64,000 nt of DNA from Serripes groenlandicus (GCA_031761405.1 JASEVX010000003.1:69686484-69750483); one strand, 5' to 3'; positions 19,674 through 30,017 are shown, numbered from the stretch's first letter. Numbers and translations: made by a program. Notes: generated from the sequence alone by a model not told the origin.

Positions 19674-22013
19674 ATGACTTACCAAGAATACTTGAGGAAT
19701 GATCATGGTGAATTATCAGCATTCTGGATGAGCTACCTGGACATGGTTGACCTAGTTCTTGGGCTAATTCGGGCATCAAGAGAAGGCGATTGGCATCTGC
19801 ACCTTGCTATGATCAGAGCGATAATCCCTTGGTGTTTCGCATATGACAAACAGAATTATGCTAGGTACTTATCTGTGTACTACAGTGACATGACCAGACT
19901 TGAAGCTGAACATCCCAATACTTACGATCATTTCCTATATGGAGGCTTTTCCGTGCAACGTGGTGAATGGAATACATTCGGTCGAATTCCTGTGGATCAG
20001 ACTATTGAAGAGACAGCAAATAAGGACACACAAACTGCAGGTGGAACAAAGGGGTTTAGTCTAAAGCCTGGTGCCGTCAGCCGTTACTACTTAACAGCTG
20101 AACACAGAAGCATGTGCCTCAGAAATCTTAGAGAGATGACAGAAATACGGTCGTCAGGTATATCACACACAGATCTTCAACCTGAGCGCACAAAGACGGA
20201 TGAAAAAGCTGTACAGATTCTGCAAGACATGCTAGAGAATAGATGGATAGACCCATATAGTGAAACAAGTCAGCTTGTTTCCATCTCAACAGCAACAGCA
20301 GCTCCTCAAGACGTTAGAAATGATATATTAAGTGCCAGGGAGAAAGGTGAAGGAGCATACAATAATTTCAGACAGAGCAGACTGGAAAAAGAACAACCTT
20401 CAGAGAGCTTCTATGACAGATTACCCAAGCTGCAACTCAGAACATTTAGTGACATTCGGAAAACGAAAAAAACGAAAGTTTCGGGTAAAGAATTTATTTT
20501 AAGGGCTGATCATAAGTTGTTTGGTCACATGGTACTGGTTGCATCAAGCAGAAATTTGGACATGAGACAAGTGTTGCAACACCCTTTAGGACCTTTACCA
20601 TGGGCATTGGCTAACTGTGATGGCACAATGAGGAAAACAAACAAAGCTGCACTAGCAAGAACTCTGGAGAAAAGAGTTTCGTCAGCGGACACAATCCCTA
20701 GACCATCAGCCTGTATCATAGATGCAATGAGTTTAGTAAACAAAGTAAATGGTGAAAATAGAACATTTGGTGATCTGTCAGAGTGCATCTTTGTTTCTGC
20801 ACTACAAGCCAGCTCCAACAGCACAAGACTCGATATTGTTTTTGATGTGTACAGAAACATATCCATCAAGAATGCAGAAAGAATTCAAAGAGGATCTGAT
20901 GCTGGAATTATGTTCAGTAATATTGTAGCTGGTCAAAGGATTCAACAGTGGAGACGTCTTCTTGGGTCTTCCGATAGCAAGACAGCTCTCATCAATTTCC
21001 TTGTTGACACCTGGAAAACTCCACCGTATCTAGAAAAACTTGGTGACAAGCAAATGTACGTCACTTGCCAAGAAAAGTGCTACAGAATTACAAGAGAAGG
21101 CTCTTGGTTGGTTGATGAGCTGAACACTTCACAGGAAGAAGCAGACACTCGTATGCTGCTACATGCTAAACACGCATCTGAAGAGTATCATTCGCTAGTT
21201 ATAGTGTCTGAAGATACTGATGTACTCATATTGAGTCTAGGCTTATATCGAAATATTGGAGGCAACATATACATTAGATGTGGAACAAAGAATAGACTGA
21301 GAAATATAGATGTCAGCAAAGTCGGAGACTCCATAGGTCAAGCTGCATGCGAAGCTTTGATAGGACTACATTCCTTTACAGGCTGTGACTCCGTCAGTGC
21401 ATTTGGTGGTCGTGGAAAGGTAGCTGCCATGAAACTGATAACGAAACAAGATGCTCTCCAGTCAGCTATGGCTAAGTTAGGGGAAGACTGGATGGTTTCT
21501 CCTGAGCTATTCCTCTCCATACAAGAGTTTACTTGTAAAATGTACGCAGCTAGATCATCCCAAACTACAGTTAATGACCTACGGTACCAGCTTTTCAGAG
21601 CCAAGAAAGGTGATGTGGAGTCCGGACAATTGCCACCGTGTGAAGACACGCTGTACTTCCACAATCTACGAGCTAATTACCAAGCGGGTATATGGCGTAA
21701 AAGCTTAGAAGCACATCCAGAAATTCCAAATCCAGAAGGACGTGGTTGGTGCCTGGAAGATGGACAGTTATCAGTTGATTGGATGAAAGGTCTCCCTGCG
21801 CCAGAAGTAGTTATGGAGTTCATGGCCTGCAAATGTGCGAGACAATGTAGACTTCCTAATTACCAATGTATGGTAAATGGCATGAAATGTTCGCCCGCTT
21901 GTAAAAATCAGTCATGTGATAACATGCACGAGGAAGAGGAAGACACTGAGGAAGATGAAGGCTCAGATGATGATGACAGCAATGATGAATCTGACATTGA
22001 AATAATATACTAA
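19674..22013 (+). CDS. XPG/FEN-like nuclease half of the Academ-like protein
   Basis: 779 residues from the ATG at 19674, in the same frame as the upstream half and separated from it by one stop and eight codons. A conserved opening (FWMSYLDMVDL; IRASREGDWHLHL) and an IPVDQTIEETANKDTQ block (105-120) precede the nuclease module. The XPG/FEN-type signature elements occur in family order: IIDAMSL (348-354), IVFDVYRN followed by K399 and R403/R406 (388-406), EEADTRM (488-494), SEDTDVLIL (512-520), and HSFTGCDSVSAFGGRGK (566-582) followed by AAMKLI. The tail has seven cysteines within 719-748 (CKC..C..C..C..C..C), then an acidic C-terminus (754-777). Metal-binding aspartates and glutamates appear intact. 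A role in resolving transposition intermediates is inference. Whether this half is translated alone is unknown. Confidence 0.85.
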   Translation: MTYQEYLRNDHGELSAFWMSYLDMVDLVLGLIRASREGDWHLHLAMIRAIIPWCFAYDKQNYARYLSVYYSDMTRLEAEHPNTYDHFLYGGFSVQRGEWNTFGRIPVDQTIEETANKDTQTAGGTKGFSLKPGAVSRYYLTAEHRSMCLRNLREMTEIRSSGISHTDLQPERTKTDEKAVQILQDMLENRWIDPYSETSQLVSISTATAAPQDVRNDILSAREKGEGAYNNFRQSRLEKEQPSESFYDRLPKLQLRTFSDIRKTKKTKVSGKEFILRADHKLFGHMVLVASSRNLDMRQVLQHPLGPLPWALANCDGTMRKTNKAALARTLEKRVSSADTIPRPSACIIDAMSLVNKVNGENRTFGDLSECIFVSALQASSNSTRLDIVFDVYRNISIKNAERIQRGSDAGIMFSNIVAGQRIQQWRRLLGSSDSKTALINFLVDTWKTPPYLEKLGDKQMYVTCQEKCYRITREGSWLVDELNTSQEEADTRMLLHAKHASEEYHSLVIVSEDTDVLILSLGLYRNIGGNIYIRCGTKNRLRNIDVSKVGDSIGQAACEALIGLHSFTGCDSVSAFGGRGKVAAMKLITKQDALQSAMAKLGEDWMVSPELFLSIQEFTCKMYAARSSQTTVNDLRYQLFRAKKGDVESGQLPPCEDTLYFHNLRANYQAGIWRKSLEAHPEIPNPEGRGWCLEDGQLSVDWMKGLPAPEVVMEFMACKCARQCRLPNYQCMVNGMKCSPACKNQSCDNMHEEEEDTEEDEGSDDDDSNDESDIEIIY

Positions 22014-22119
22014 CTCAGATAAAGTGAAACATAAGTGCTAAGATATAACAGAATTATAAGAGATTCCATGGAATTCCATTTGTTATTATATGGAAACAAA
22101 TAACATTTTAGTAGAATGT

Positions 22120-22253
22120 TGGTTACCATAGAAACAAGCTATTCTATGGCACTAAGCTGTGCCTCAGAGAGGTCCACCTGGTATTTTTGGGGTCGGGAGA
22201 CATGTACCTATCCAAAATATATCATAACATTTTGTCACCCCAGATGGTACCAA
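22120..22253 (-). repeat. Right terminal inverted repeat of the Academ-like element
   Basis: Complementary to 16914-17050. The sequence ends GTCACCCCAGATGGTACCAA before the TTGG duplication. Confidence 0.85.
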
Positions 22254-22784
22254 TTGGCCAAATATCAGACCTTATCTCATGCACTATTTACAGGGATTTC
22301 CATATTTAGGCTCAATTCTTTCAAGGTCATCTGCTGTAGAGTTAATGTATGGAGGTTGATATAGTAATAGGTTTTGTTTACAAATGCAACAATAAGGACA
22401 ATCTGTTAAGTGCTTGTTAATTTAAATCCCAGCACAACCATACATTGTATCTGATGGTTGACAAAAGTGGTTGTAAGTTGTGTTCTTTTCCTTACACCTC
22501 AGTGTCTATATGTGAAGTAATGTAGAGAACTTGTTCAAGAAAGCCAGGAGCCACATGGGTCAATGAACTGGCTGTCATCATACGACTGAACTATTGTAGA
22601 AATCAATCAATCATTATGATGATCTCTCTTTTTCTTACAATGTTTTCAATTTTGTTTCAATATCCAATTCTCATTTGTGTCAATATTCAGTTCAGAGTCT
22701 AAACATTGCATATTAGGTAATTGGTTAATACGGCTTCAGTGTGAATAACCTTTCCACGTTTATCAAGTTAAATGAAATCAAGGT

Positions 22785-22912
22785 TTAACTCTTCCAACAT
22801 GCAGATGCTTTCTGACGCCTCTGCAGCAGACAGCTCTTGAAAACACTGTAACCTAAGGTGAAATTGCTCATTTCACATTTTGCCACGATATTTTCCATGT
22901 GGTAAAGGGTCA
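22785..22912 (+). mobile_element. TTAA-MITE, right half deleted
   Basis: Good left arm (TTAACTCTTCCAACATGCAG; CCTCTGCAGCAGACAGC) joined to GTGGTAAAGGGTCAA. 22363-22784 has no recognised feature apart from a weak SINE-4-like tail near 22555-22610 (GACTGAACTATTGTAG followed by AATCAATC). Confidence 0.7.
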
Positions 22913-23033
22913 ATTTTGAATACACATAATCATCAAAATTCATAGACTGATTATAGACCAGGTATTTCTTTGAATAATACAAGCCACATATTTAATACCA
23001 AACACCTTTAGAATCTTTGAAATGGGTTTTGAT

Positions 23034-23247
23034 CCTTCCTTTCCCACAAGCAGACATATTTTGGCAAATCTGCAGCAGACAACGTATGAAAACTTTGTGC
23101 CAAAAAACGTCAATTTGTTTGTTTAGTTTTCAATTCTATGTATACATTATCATATACTTTCATTTAAAGAGAATTTCCATATTTTTGGCTAAATATGTAT
23201 TTTCAAGGTCATCTGCTGCAGATTTGTTACGCTTGGGAAAGGGCTAA
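23034..23247 (+). mobile_element. TTAA-MITE, subfamily B, core hairpin lost
   Basis: CCTTTCCCACAAGCAGACA at the left; AAGGTCATCTGCTGCAG and TTGGGAAAGGGCTAA at the right. Confidence 0.8.
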
Positions 23248-23509
23248 GTAATGTTTTACACTGGTCTCAATGCATCATTTAGGTTATGTTACTGCATTTT
23301 CTTTGGTTAAGCCTTTCAATGCTGAATTGTTAAGTTGGGCTTGTGCATCCTTGCATTTGGAAAAATCCATAGCCAATTTAAGGAATATCAAGATAAAAAC
23401 TGTTGAGTTGAGCAATTCCAACAATATAGATCCACTGAGTGTCCAGATGTGGATGCGCCTGCTGGCCTGGCTGAAGGGAGAAGATTATTGACATTGTAGC
23501 ATGTTTCCC

Positions 23510-23590
23510 ATACATTCAATAGGTTTTAGAAACTCGTCTGCTGCAGAAGCTGCAACATATGTTTGTATGAGGGATATGGTTAAAGGAGTG
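23510..23590 (+). repeat. TTAA-MITE right-arm relic
   Basis: CTCGTCTGCTGCAGAAGC and ATGAGGGATATGGTTAA remain. 23248-23509 includes a 73-codon open frame with no recognisable family. Confidence 0.55.
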
Positions 23591-23752
23591 GATGATTACT
23601 CTGGTCTAGGTGCTATCGCATATTTCCATGTCTAGAATTCAAATGATGATTTATTTGATTTTCCATTCATAATTGTACTTAACAGGGATTATGTTCGCAT
23701 TAACAGCAGGCTCTTTCCCCATCAATTAATGTTTCTACCTCATGATAATTTC

Positions 23753-23910
23753 TAATCCTTTCCCACATCTTACAAATCTGCATTGGATGACTTTGAAAGC
23801 ATCTAGGCAGAAGTATGGAAAATCTTTTGTAGACATTTCCTAAAAAGGAGCAGTTACTTCTTCTCCCTCTATGCCTTCAACTCAGCTTCGAAAGTAGTAC
23901 ATGTAACCCA
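23753..23910 (-). repeat. TTAA-MITE relic, subfamily B
   Basis: CCTTTCCCACATCTTACAAATCTGC start and a damaged core; no right terminus. Confidence 0.55.
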
Positions 23911-24065
23911 GATTTCAGATACACATTATTTTGGCAGGGGAACACTTCGGGATCACTTATCTATTGTCAGTAGGTCTGTCCTTCTGTTCATCAAACTATC
24001 ATTTACTGACATTATTGACAGGCCATTCATGTGTTTCTTCCAACACTACGTGTTTATTTATATTT

Positions 24066-24348
24066 TTAACCCTTTCCAACATACAACAAATCTGCAGCAG
24101 ACGACTTTGGAAACATGTGGACAAATATAAAGAAAATTCTTCAAAAATAAATGAGGGTATATTTACTGAAAAAGGTTGAAAACATTGTGACAAAAAGGAG
24201 AAATTGTTTGTTTTGACTTAAAGTGGAAAACATTGTGTCAAAAGTAAAAATTGCTCGTTTTGAGTAATTTCTTCTTTTGTCACTATGTTTTCAAAAAGTC
24301 GTCTGCTGCAGAGGCGTCAGAAAGCGTCTTCATTTGGGAAAGGGTGAA
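24066..24348 (-). mobile_element. Chimeric TTAA-MITE with two cores
   Basis: A subfamily B left part (24066-24216) runs directly into a second core and right arm of subfamily A type (TAAAGTGGAAAACATTGTG onward), giving two hairpin segments in one 283-bp unit. Confidence 0.75.
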
Positions 24349-24476
24349 AGGAGACAAACACTGGAAATGACATATTAGATTGTCTGTTAAAGGTATTATT
24401 CCTTTCTAAAAGAAGAGTATACAAATTATCTTCAAAGAGGGAAACGCTTCTGAAATATTACTGTAAGCAGCCGACT

Positions 24477-24693
24477 TCAACCCTTTCCCTCATTCGACGA
24501 TTCTGCAGCAGATGACTTTGAACATATTTTGTCAACAAATAGAAAATGTCTATAATTGAATGGATAACCTATGACTAAAAGTGGAAAACATTGTGGCAAA
24601 AGGAGGAAATTGCTCCGTTTTTTGTCACTATGTTTTCAGAAAGCCGTCTGCTACAGAGGCGTCAGAAAGCGCCTATATGAGGGAAAGGGTTAA
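24477..24693 (-). mobile_element. TTAA-MITE, subfamily A, shortened hairpin
   Basis: Left site TCAA, right TTAA. The right strand of the central hairpin is deleted (AATTGCTCCGTTTTTTGTCAC). Confidence 0.88.
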
Positions 24694-24716
24694 TAATATC
24701 TGGGAAAAATAATTTT

Positions 24717-24846
24717 TTAAATCCTTTCCCAAAGGCAGACAGCTTTTGAAAACATTGTGGTAAATATGTATCATTTATAAATGATAGAACAAGTATTGAA
24801 AAAAGTAAAATGCATCAAATTGCATTCGTGTGCGAGGAAGAGTTAA
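24717..24846 (+). mobile_element. Short TTAA-MITE variant
   Basis: 130 bp between TTAA sites, with the same shortened left arm as 9022-9090. The right TTAA is shared with the next copy. Confidence 0.75.
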
Positions 24847-25066
24847 CCCTTTCCCTCATATAGACGCTTTTTGACGCCTCTGCAGCAGACGGCTTTTTGA
24901 AAACATAGTGACAAAAGAAGAAATTGCACAAAACATGCAATTTCTCCTTTTGCCACAATGTTTTTCACTTTTTGGTTATCCATTCAACTATGGAGATTTT
25001 CTATGTTTTGACGAAATATGTTCAAAGTCGTCTGCTGCAGAATTGTCATATGAGGGAAAGGGTTGA
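24843..25066 (+). mobile_element. TTAA-MITE, subfamily A
   Basis: Nearly full-length. Stem GCACAAAACATGC, a GCAC/GTGC variant with one secondary mismatch. Confidence 0.9.
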
Positions 25067-25210
25067 AGAGGTGCTTTTACATTGAAAAGTGTTTATCAAT
25101 CAATCCTAATTCTATGAAAGGAGAATATTGAAATTTGTTTTGCGTCATTAAACTATTTTATTCATTGATAAAAGAGCCTATTTGTGGGAAAAGGTATAAG
25201 TTGGCATTTC

Positions 25211-25440
25211 TTAACCCTTTCCCTCATATAAACGCTTTCTGACTTCTCTGCAGCAGACGGATTTTTGAAAACATAGTGACAAAAGAAGAAATTGCACAAA
25301 ACGTGCAATTTCTCCTTTTGCCACAATGTTTTCCACTTTTTGTCATAGGTTATCCATTCAATTATGGAGATTTTCTATTTTTTGACAAAATACGTTCAAA
25401 GTCGTCTGCTGCAGAATTGCCGTATGAGGGAAAGGGTTAA
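25211..25440 (+). mobile_element. TTAA-MITE, subfamily A, GCAC/GTGC stem
   Basis: One of the least diverged copies: both TTAA sites, both subterminal repeats and a perfect GAAATTGCACAAAACGTGC stem. Confidence 0.93.
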
Positions 25441-25618
25441 TAGTGTAGGTTCATATGCTCAGTCTTACCAGAATGTACAAAATGTTGACAGAAGCTTCTT
25501 TAGCAAGCTTGTGTAAGTAATGTGTGTGAACAGGATAGATCTTGATCAGACTGTGTTGCTAGGCAGCCATTTTCCTTAGTGTGTGGAAGTGGTGCCTCTG
25601 ATGTAACTGAAATACTAT

Positions 25619-25852
25619 TTTACCCTTTCCCTCATACAAGAAATCTGCAGCAGACAACTTTGAACATATTTTGTCAAAAAAAATAGAAAATCTCTATAAT
25701 TGAATGGATAACGTATTACTAAAAGTGGAAAACATTGTGGCAAAAGGAGAAATTGCTTGTTTTGAGCAATTTCTTCTTTTATGACTATGTTTTCAAAAAG
25801 CCATCTGCTGCAGAGGCTTCAGAAATTTTAAGCGTATATATGAGGGAAAGGG
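25619..25852 (-). mobile_element. TTAA-MITE, subfamily A
   Basis: Full-length. Left site TTTA; the right end GAGGGAAAGGG is followed by AACC rather than TTAA. Confidence 0.87.
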
Positions 25853-25964
25853 AACCGGCCCGAACACCCCTCAAACGCCAACCAATCCACCAAATAGACT
25901 TTCAGGTGGAAGGAAAATCATTCTTATCAAAATGAAGTTTGTCAATCATCTGAAAGAGTGAATG

Positions 25965-26025
25965 TAATCAGCCAGGATTTAAACTCATGACCCTTGGGTT
26001 GGTAGCCCTCGTTGTTATTCTTTAA
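25965..26025 (-). repeat. tRNA-like SINE head fragment
   Basis: The reverse complement contains CAACCCAAGGGTCATGAGTT followed by TAAATCC, a B-box-like segment with a short anticodon-arm-like region. No A box or tail is visible. Confidence 0.4.
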
Positions 26026-26055
26026 ATGAAAAAAAGCAGACTTTTTATTATTTAA

Positions 26056-26172
26056 AGTTTTAAACATTATGGCAAAAGGAGAAACTGCTCATTATGAGCA
26101 ATTACTCCTTTTGTCACAAAGTTTTTAAAAGGTGTCTGCTGTAGAGGCATCAGAAATGTTGGAAAGGGTTAA
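26056..26172 (-). mobile_element. TTAA-MITE, left part missing
   Basis: Core AACATTATGGCAAAAGGAG with stem CTGCTCATTATGAGCA, right arm and GGAAAGGGTTAA retained. 26173-26615 is intronic sequence with no recognised element. Confidence 0.7.
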
Positions 26173-26615
26173 ATCTTATAAAAAAAGGGAAATATCTTGC
26201 CAAATGATAAGATTTTTAAAGACAAAAAATAAACATTGATTATGGTTTGGGGATAAATTCCTCTCTAAGTGATTGGAAAGTATTTGATACAACCGATTTT
26301 GGAAGTCCTGGCATTTAGGTTGTGGATATAATTATATACTAGTTTATTGCTGATTTTTAAGTTCTTCTTCTGGCAGTCTTTTGGTAGTAAAATTTTTAAT
26401 GTAAATGGAATGGTTGATATTTTATGCCAATGGAAATATAACAGATTTGTTCAAGGAGCAACATTGGCTAGAATTTTTTTTTCATTTACTTTACCAATCA
26501 TATAGAAATTCAGAAAGCATGAACTGAATAAAGTTTTTGTTTAAATTTAAACAAGTTGAAAAAAACCTCAGTAATTAATCTTCCAATTATCTTACTTTAA
26601 TTCTGTTATTTTCAG

Positions 26616-26752
26616 GGTATTCATCAAACAACAGTAAAGATGCTGAGCAGTTTATGTCCTGGTGCCATCTTTCCGACGACAGGTTTGAACCGAAAATCGA
26701 CGCCTACTTCACGGACTATTACACCTAGTGAATTAGAATACAGATATAGAAG
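26616..26752 (+). CDS. Host gene exon 1 of those visible (phase 0 to 2)
   Basis: Acceptor GTTATTTTCAG and donor AG|GTAAGC bracket 137 nt that are open in the frame matching all downstream exons. The other two frames contain stops. The peptide begins GIHQTTVKMLSSLCPG and ends TITPSELEYRYRR. An in-frame ATG at 26640 could be the initiator if the exon is the first coding one; the phase-0 acceptor equally allows an upstream exon outside or hidden in the window. No domain is recognised; the segment is rich in Thr, Ser, Pro and Arg. The next exon is 20.3 kb away. Confidence 0.75.
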
Positions 26753-26922
26753 GTAAGCTAATTTATTAACGCTTTTCAGAAGAAAGATGTCTTTCGGTGG
26801 ACAGATTTTCAAAACATTTCTGGAAAAATGAGAATTGCTAAAATCAAGCAATTGCTCCTTTCACAATTTCTAAAGGTTACAACAGTCAAGTTGTAACTGT
26901 TTTATGTGATGATGAACTAGAT

Positions 26923-27134
26923 ATGGCGCTTTCTGACGCCTCTGCAGCAGACGGCTTTTTGAAAACATAGTGACAAAAGAAAACAATTGATCTCAACGAG
27001 CATTTTTTCCTTCTGCCACAATGTTTTCCACTTTTAGTCATGGGTCATCCATTCAATTACAGAGATTTTCTTTGTTTTTACAAAGTATGTTCAAAGTCGT
27101 CTGCTGCAGAATTGTCGTATGTGGAATAGGGTCA
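26923..27134 (+). mobile_element. TTAA-MITE, subfamily A, left terminus lost
   Basis: Starts GGCGCTTTCTGACGCCTCTG; right end TATGTGGAATAGGGTCAA abuts a SINE. A hairpin relic with AGAATTGCTAAAATCAAGCA precedes it at about 26780-26870. Confidence 0.8.
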
Positions 27135-27135
27135 A

Positions 27136-27245
27136 GACTGACTTGCTGGTGTCAGGATAAATGGGCCGCCCTGGCAGTACTGGTAACCCAGCAAACACAC
27201 TAATATAACTGAATTGTTTAAAAGTGGTGCGAAAACACAAAGCAA
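27136..27245 (+). mobile_element. SINE family 1 3' fragment
   Basis: GACTGACTTGCTGGTGTCAG, CAGTACTGGTAACCCAG, ATATAACTGAATTG, then an (AAAC)n-like end. Confidence 0.7.
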
Positions 27246-27807
27246 ACAAACAAACTCTCAAAATATCATATCAAGCAATTTGTTAGAATAATTGACCCTT
27301 TTATGTCCTCTTAAAACCTGGCTTACTATACAGAATATATTTTTGAAAGTAACATTTGCGTTGAGCTGCCTTTTATATAGAAATCATTATTTGCATTATT
27401 GAATAATATATCTATAGGTACTACCTATTTACGAAAAAAACGCAAGATAATTATAAACAAAAATTAAAGAGCATACTTTGGCCATAAAAAAGGATTTATA
27501 AGTAATTGACTAGACAATAATAATGTTAATGTCATGTTTCGTGCATTATCAAAAAATATTTGGAATTCGTATTGCTGTCGTCTATTATTACGAACAGAAA
27601 ATGATAAAGTAAAGACTTTCAGAACATCAAGGAATACATTTATAATGAACGAGGTTAAAACATGATGGCCAAGATGATCCTAAATCGATCACCTGCATTA
27701 TGGTAAAGAAGAAAAAAGATCAGCTCTTTGCTGATGCCACCTGGCAACTGCCTTTTTCAAACAGTCAATATGACTGGAACAAATGATGTAAGGGGTCACA
27801 TTTCTGC
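27246..27807. other. Unassigned intronic DNA
   Basis: AT-rich; no exon, RNA gene or repeat recognised. Confidence 0.35.
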
Positions 27808-27925
27808 TTAACCCTTTCCCTATTAGAGACGGTTTCTGAGGCCTTTGCAACAGACGATTTAGGGAAAGATTGTCGCTAAAAGAACAATTGCTCCTTATGA
27901 GAAAGTTATCCTTTTGCAACAATGT
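27808..27925 (+). repeat. TTAA-MITE left half
   Basis: TTAACCCTTTCCCTATTAGAG and GCAACAGACGATTTAG, then a core with AACAATTGCTCC; truncated after CTTTTGCAACAATG. Confidence 0.7.
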
Positions 27926-28036
27926 TTGATAAATAGCTCATGTATAGGAATTTGGGGTATTTCATGTTGATACCACTTTTTTGCGGGAAACGACGTCGCT
28001 CCATTGACGTTACGCCAAGATGAAGTGTTACGGAAA

Positions 28037-28044
28037 TGACGTCA
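28037..28044. promoter_or_regulatory. Perfect CRE palindrome in a CG-rich pocket
   Basis: TGACGTCA within about 27975-28060, which also holds GACGTCGCTC, TTGACGTTACG and several CpGs, unlike the surrounding AT-rich intron. Promoter function is a guess. Confidence 0.35.
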
Positions 28045-28191
28045 CGTCCTTCTTTGGCTACGATACAGTCAACATTTAGGATCAGGCGTAGAAGTCTAAT
28101 GCTGTCGTTTTTTTGACGAACGGGAAAACATATTTCTTACAGAGTTCCATTTATTTTTAATGTTAATTCCCCCAAAACACAGCACTTTAAT

Positions 28192-28361
28192 AAATATCGA
28201 TTTAAAAAAAAAAAAATTAAAAAGACGACAATAATTTAAAAAATCTGTGTTTTTCGTGTCATTTTATACATACCCAAAATATCGATTTAAAAAAAATATA
28301 TTAAAAAGACGACAATAATTTTTTTTCAATCCGTGTTTCTCTGCTCATTTTATACATACCC
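28192..28361 (+). repeat. 85-bp tandem duplication
   Basis: Two copies of a unit starting AAATATCGATTTAAAAAA and containing AAAAAGACGACAATAATTT and CATTTTATACATACCCA. A third partial start (CCCAAAATGG) leads into ATGGCGGCCCCC. Confidence 0.8.
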
Positions 28362-28364
28362 AAA

Positions 28365-28421
28365 ATGGCGGCCCCCATGGATTTGGCCAGTTTCATTTCA
28401 GAAAGCTTCATGGGTTATTGA
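28365..28421 (+). other. Short ATG frame with YY1-like start context
   Basis: AAAATGGCGGC is the YY1-type element seen at many animal first exons. The frame gives 18 codons (MAAPMDLASFISESFMGY) and stops just before a 25-nt A-run (28421-28445). It could be a retroposed 5' end or chance. Confidence 0.25.
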
Positions 28422-28445
28422 AAAAAAAAAAAAAAAAAAAAAAAA

Positions 28446-29046
28446 TCTCACACCCGTTAACTATAAGCGAAAAACCCATTCATGGTTTTTTTTCGTATTA
28501 CTTAAGTTCATCATTTCATTGTTAAAAGTCAATACTTGATCAAATGTTCATTTCTGACAGCTATTTGGTTAAATGGTATTTGTACAATAACATTGTTTGT
28601 TTATAATATTTCCCCTATAGAACCATATCATAGCAATATCATTACTGCCACATTAAAAAAATTATTGTGGGAAAGGTCAAATTTCTACTTATTTAAAATA
28701 TGTGTATTATTTTCTAGAATGAGTTTGCTTTGTGCCTCATAATTTGCTTTGAGCCTATTAATACATGCATTTGCTGATGTCTTTTTCTTTCAGTTGAATT
28801 TAAAATTAATCTGTAGCAGAATTTGTATATCAAGAAAATGGTTTATCTAATCTTTGATATCAGAATTTGAAAAAGTTGTCTGATTAACAAACTGCTTGTG
28901 TAATCAAAACATATAAACCCATGTGTACCTATAAAATTAATTGATTTTTCTGCAACTGAAAAGATAAGTAAGCAAAAGTAATATTCCAAGAACAGACAAG
29001 TCTTAACAAATTTTGTTTGTACTGTACAGTACATTCTTATCATGGT
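28446..29046. other. Unassigned intronic DNA
   Basis: No exon with splice sites and no repeat recognised. Confidence 0.35.
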
Positions 29047-29240
29047 TTAACCCCCCTTTCTGACATAAAAACATGAAACAAATCTGCAGCAGATGACTTT
29101 TAAGATGTCTTGCGTAAACAATGCAAATGTTCTAAAGAACTGAGAATCGATTTGGAATAGAGTAGAAAACATTGTTATTTTCCCACAAAGTTTTCACAGT
29201 TGTCTGCTGTCAAAATAAGTCTGCATTAAGAGGGGATTAA
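29047..29240 (-). mobile_element. TTAA-MITE, subfamily B, decayed
   Basis: TTAACCCCCCTTTCTGACA start, AAATCTGCAGCAGATGAC, and AAGAGGGGATTAA end. Confidence 0.7.
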
Positions 29241-29265
29241 ACACTTGCTCTAAGCTAAAATTTGT

Positions 29266-29497
29266 TTAACCCTTTCCCTCATATAGACGCTTTCTAATGC
29301 CACTGCAGCAGAAGGCTTTTTGAAAACATGGCGACAAAAGAAGAAATTGCTCAAAACAAGCAATTTCTCACCTTGTCACCATGTTTTCAACTCTATTCAA
29401 TTATTGTACTTTCATTTAAAGGGGGTTTTCAAAAAAAAACTTGGGTATGTTTTCAAGGTCGTCTGCTGCAGAGTTGTTGCATGTTGGAAAGGATTAA
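29266..29497 (+). mobile_element. Hybrid TTAA-MITE (A left, B right)
   Basis: The left half is subfamily A (CATATAGACGCTTTCTAATGCC) and the right half subfamily B (CTTTCATTTAAAGGGG; GAGTTGTTGCATGTTGGAAAG). It is bounded by TTAA. Confidence 0.85.
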
Positions 29498-30017
29498 TTA
29501 AGAATGTTCTGCTGAAAATCAACTCTTTTCTTGATGGCAGTACAGCAGATGACATTTAATTGTCAGTCAAATTGGGACAATTTTCTTCTTCCTAAAATGT
29601 TTTCAACTTTTACCGAAATTGTAGTTCGAATTGTTCAGTTGTTACATGCTTTTCAGTAGATGTTTGCAAGCCAGACAGTCTAAAAAAGTCCTATTAAGTC
29701 AATAGATAAGGATCATGGTCCTTACTCTATAACCTCAATAGCATAACCAACATGACTTTTGAAAACATTGTTGCAAAAGAAAGAATTGCTCTTAATTTGT
29801 TGCAATGTTTTCAATGATTACATAATTTCTTCTTAGATATCTTCAAAGCTGTTTGCTTCATATTTGTTTTTTGTGGTGAAGGGTTTAAATGATATTCATT
29901 TTTATTGATATTAATGAGTCAATTTCAACGAACAGGCTGAATATAAACTGTTAAAAAAAATAGAAATTAAAAAAAATTATCCTTAAATGTTTTATACTTT
30001 ACCAGTTTTGGACCTTT

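Larger units (their letters stand above)
16914..22253 (+). mobile_element. Academ-like DNA transposon, 5.34 kb
   Basis: Both ends read TTGGTACCATCTGGGGTGAC in inverted orientation, and the flanks carry TTGG directly repeated (16910-16913 and 22254-22257), a 4-bp target duplication. Imperfect similarity between the ends continues about 130 bp inward (shared blocks CCAGGTGGAC, GGCACAGCTT and a GTTTCYATGGT motif). Inside is one plus-strand frame, 17475-22013, with a single in-frame stop. From memory, Academ elements have 3-4 bp target duplications, and one lineage (AcademX) carries an XPG-type nuclease with a Cys-rich finger, which is what is seen here. A profile search against curated Academ transposases would settle the superfamily. 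Confidence 0.85.
16760..22362 (+). mobile_element. MITE relic interrupted by the Academ-like transposon
   Basis: The left half (about 16760-16913: CAGCAGACAACATTTGAAA, a GAGAAA..TTTCTCC hairpin, CTTTTGCAGAC) and right half (about 22254-22362: GATTTCCATATTTAGGCTC, AAGGTCATCTGCTGTAG) form one TTAA-type MITE once the large insertion is removed. Ends are eroded. Confidence 0.65.

Noticed and set aside
20525..20869. Minus-strand frames of 85-142 codons within 17.9-21.7 kb
   Set aside because: Shadows opposite the transposase coding strand.
23270..23491. 73-codon frame between MITE remnants
   Set aside because: No recognisable domain, no splice sites agreeing with the host gene's phases; probably chance.
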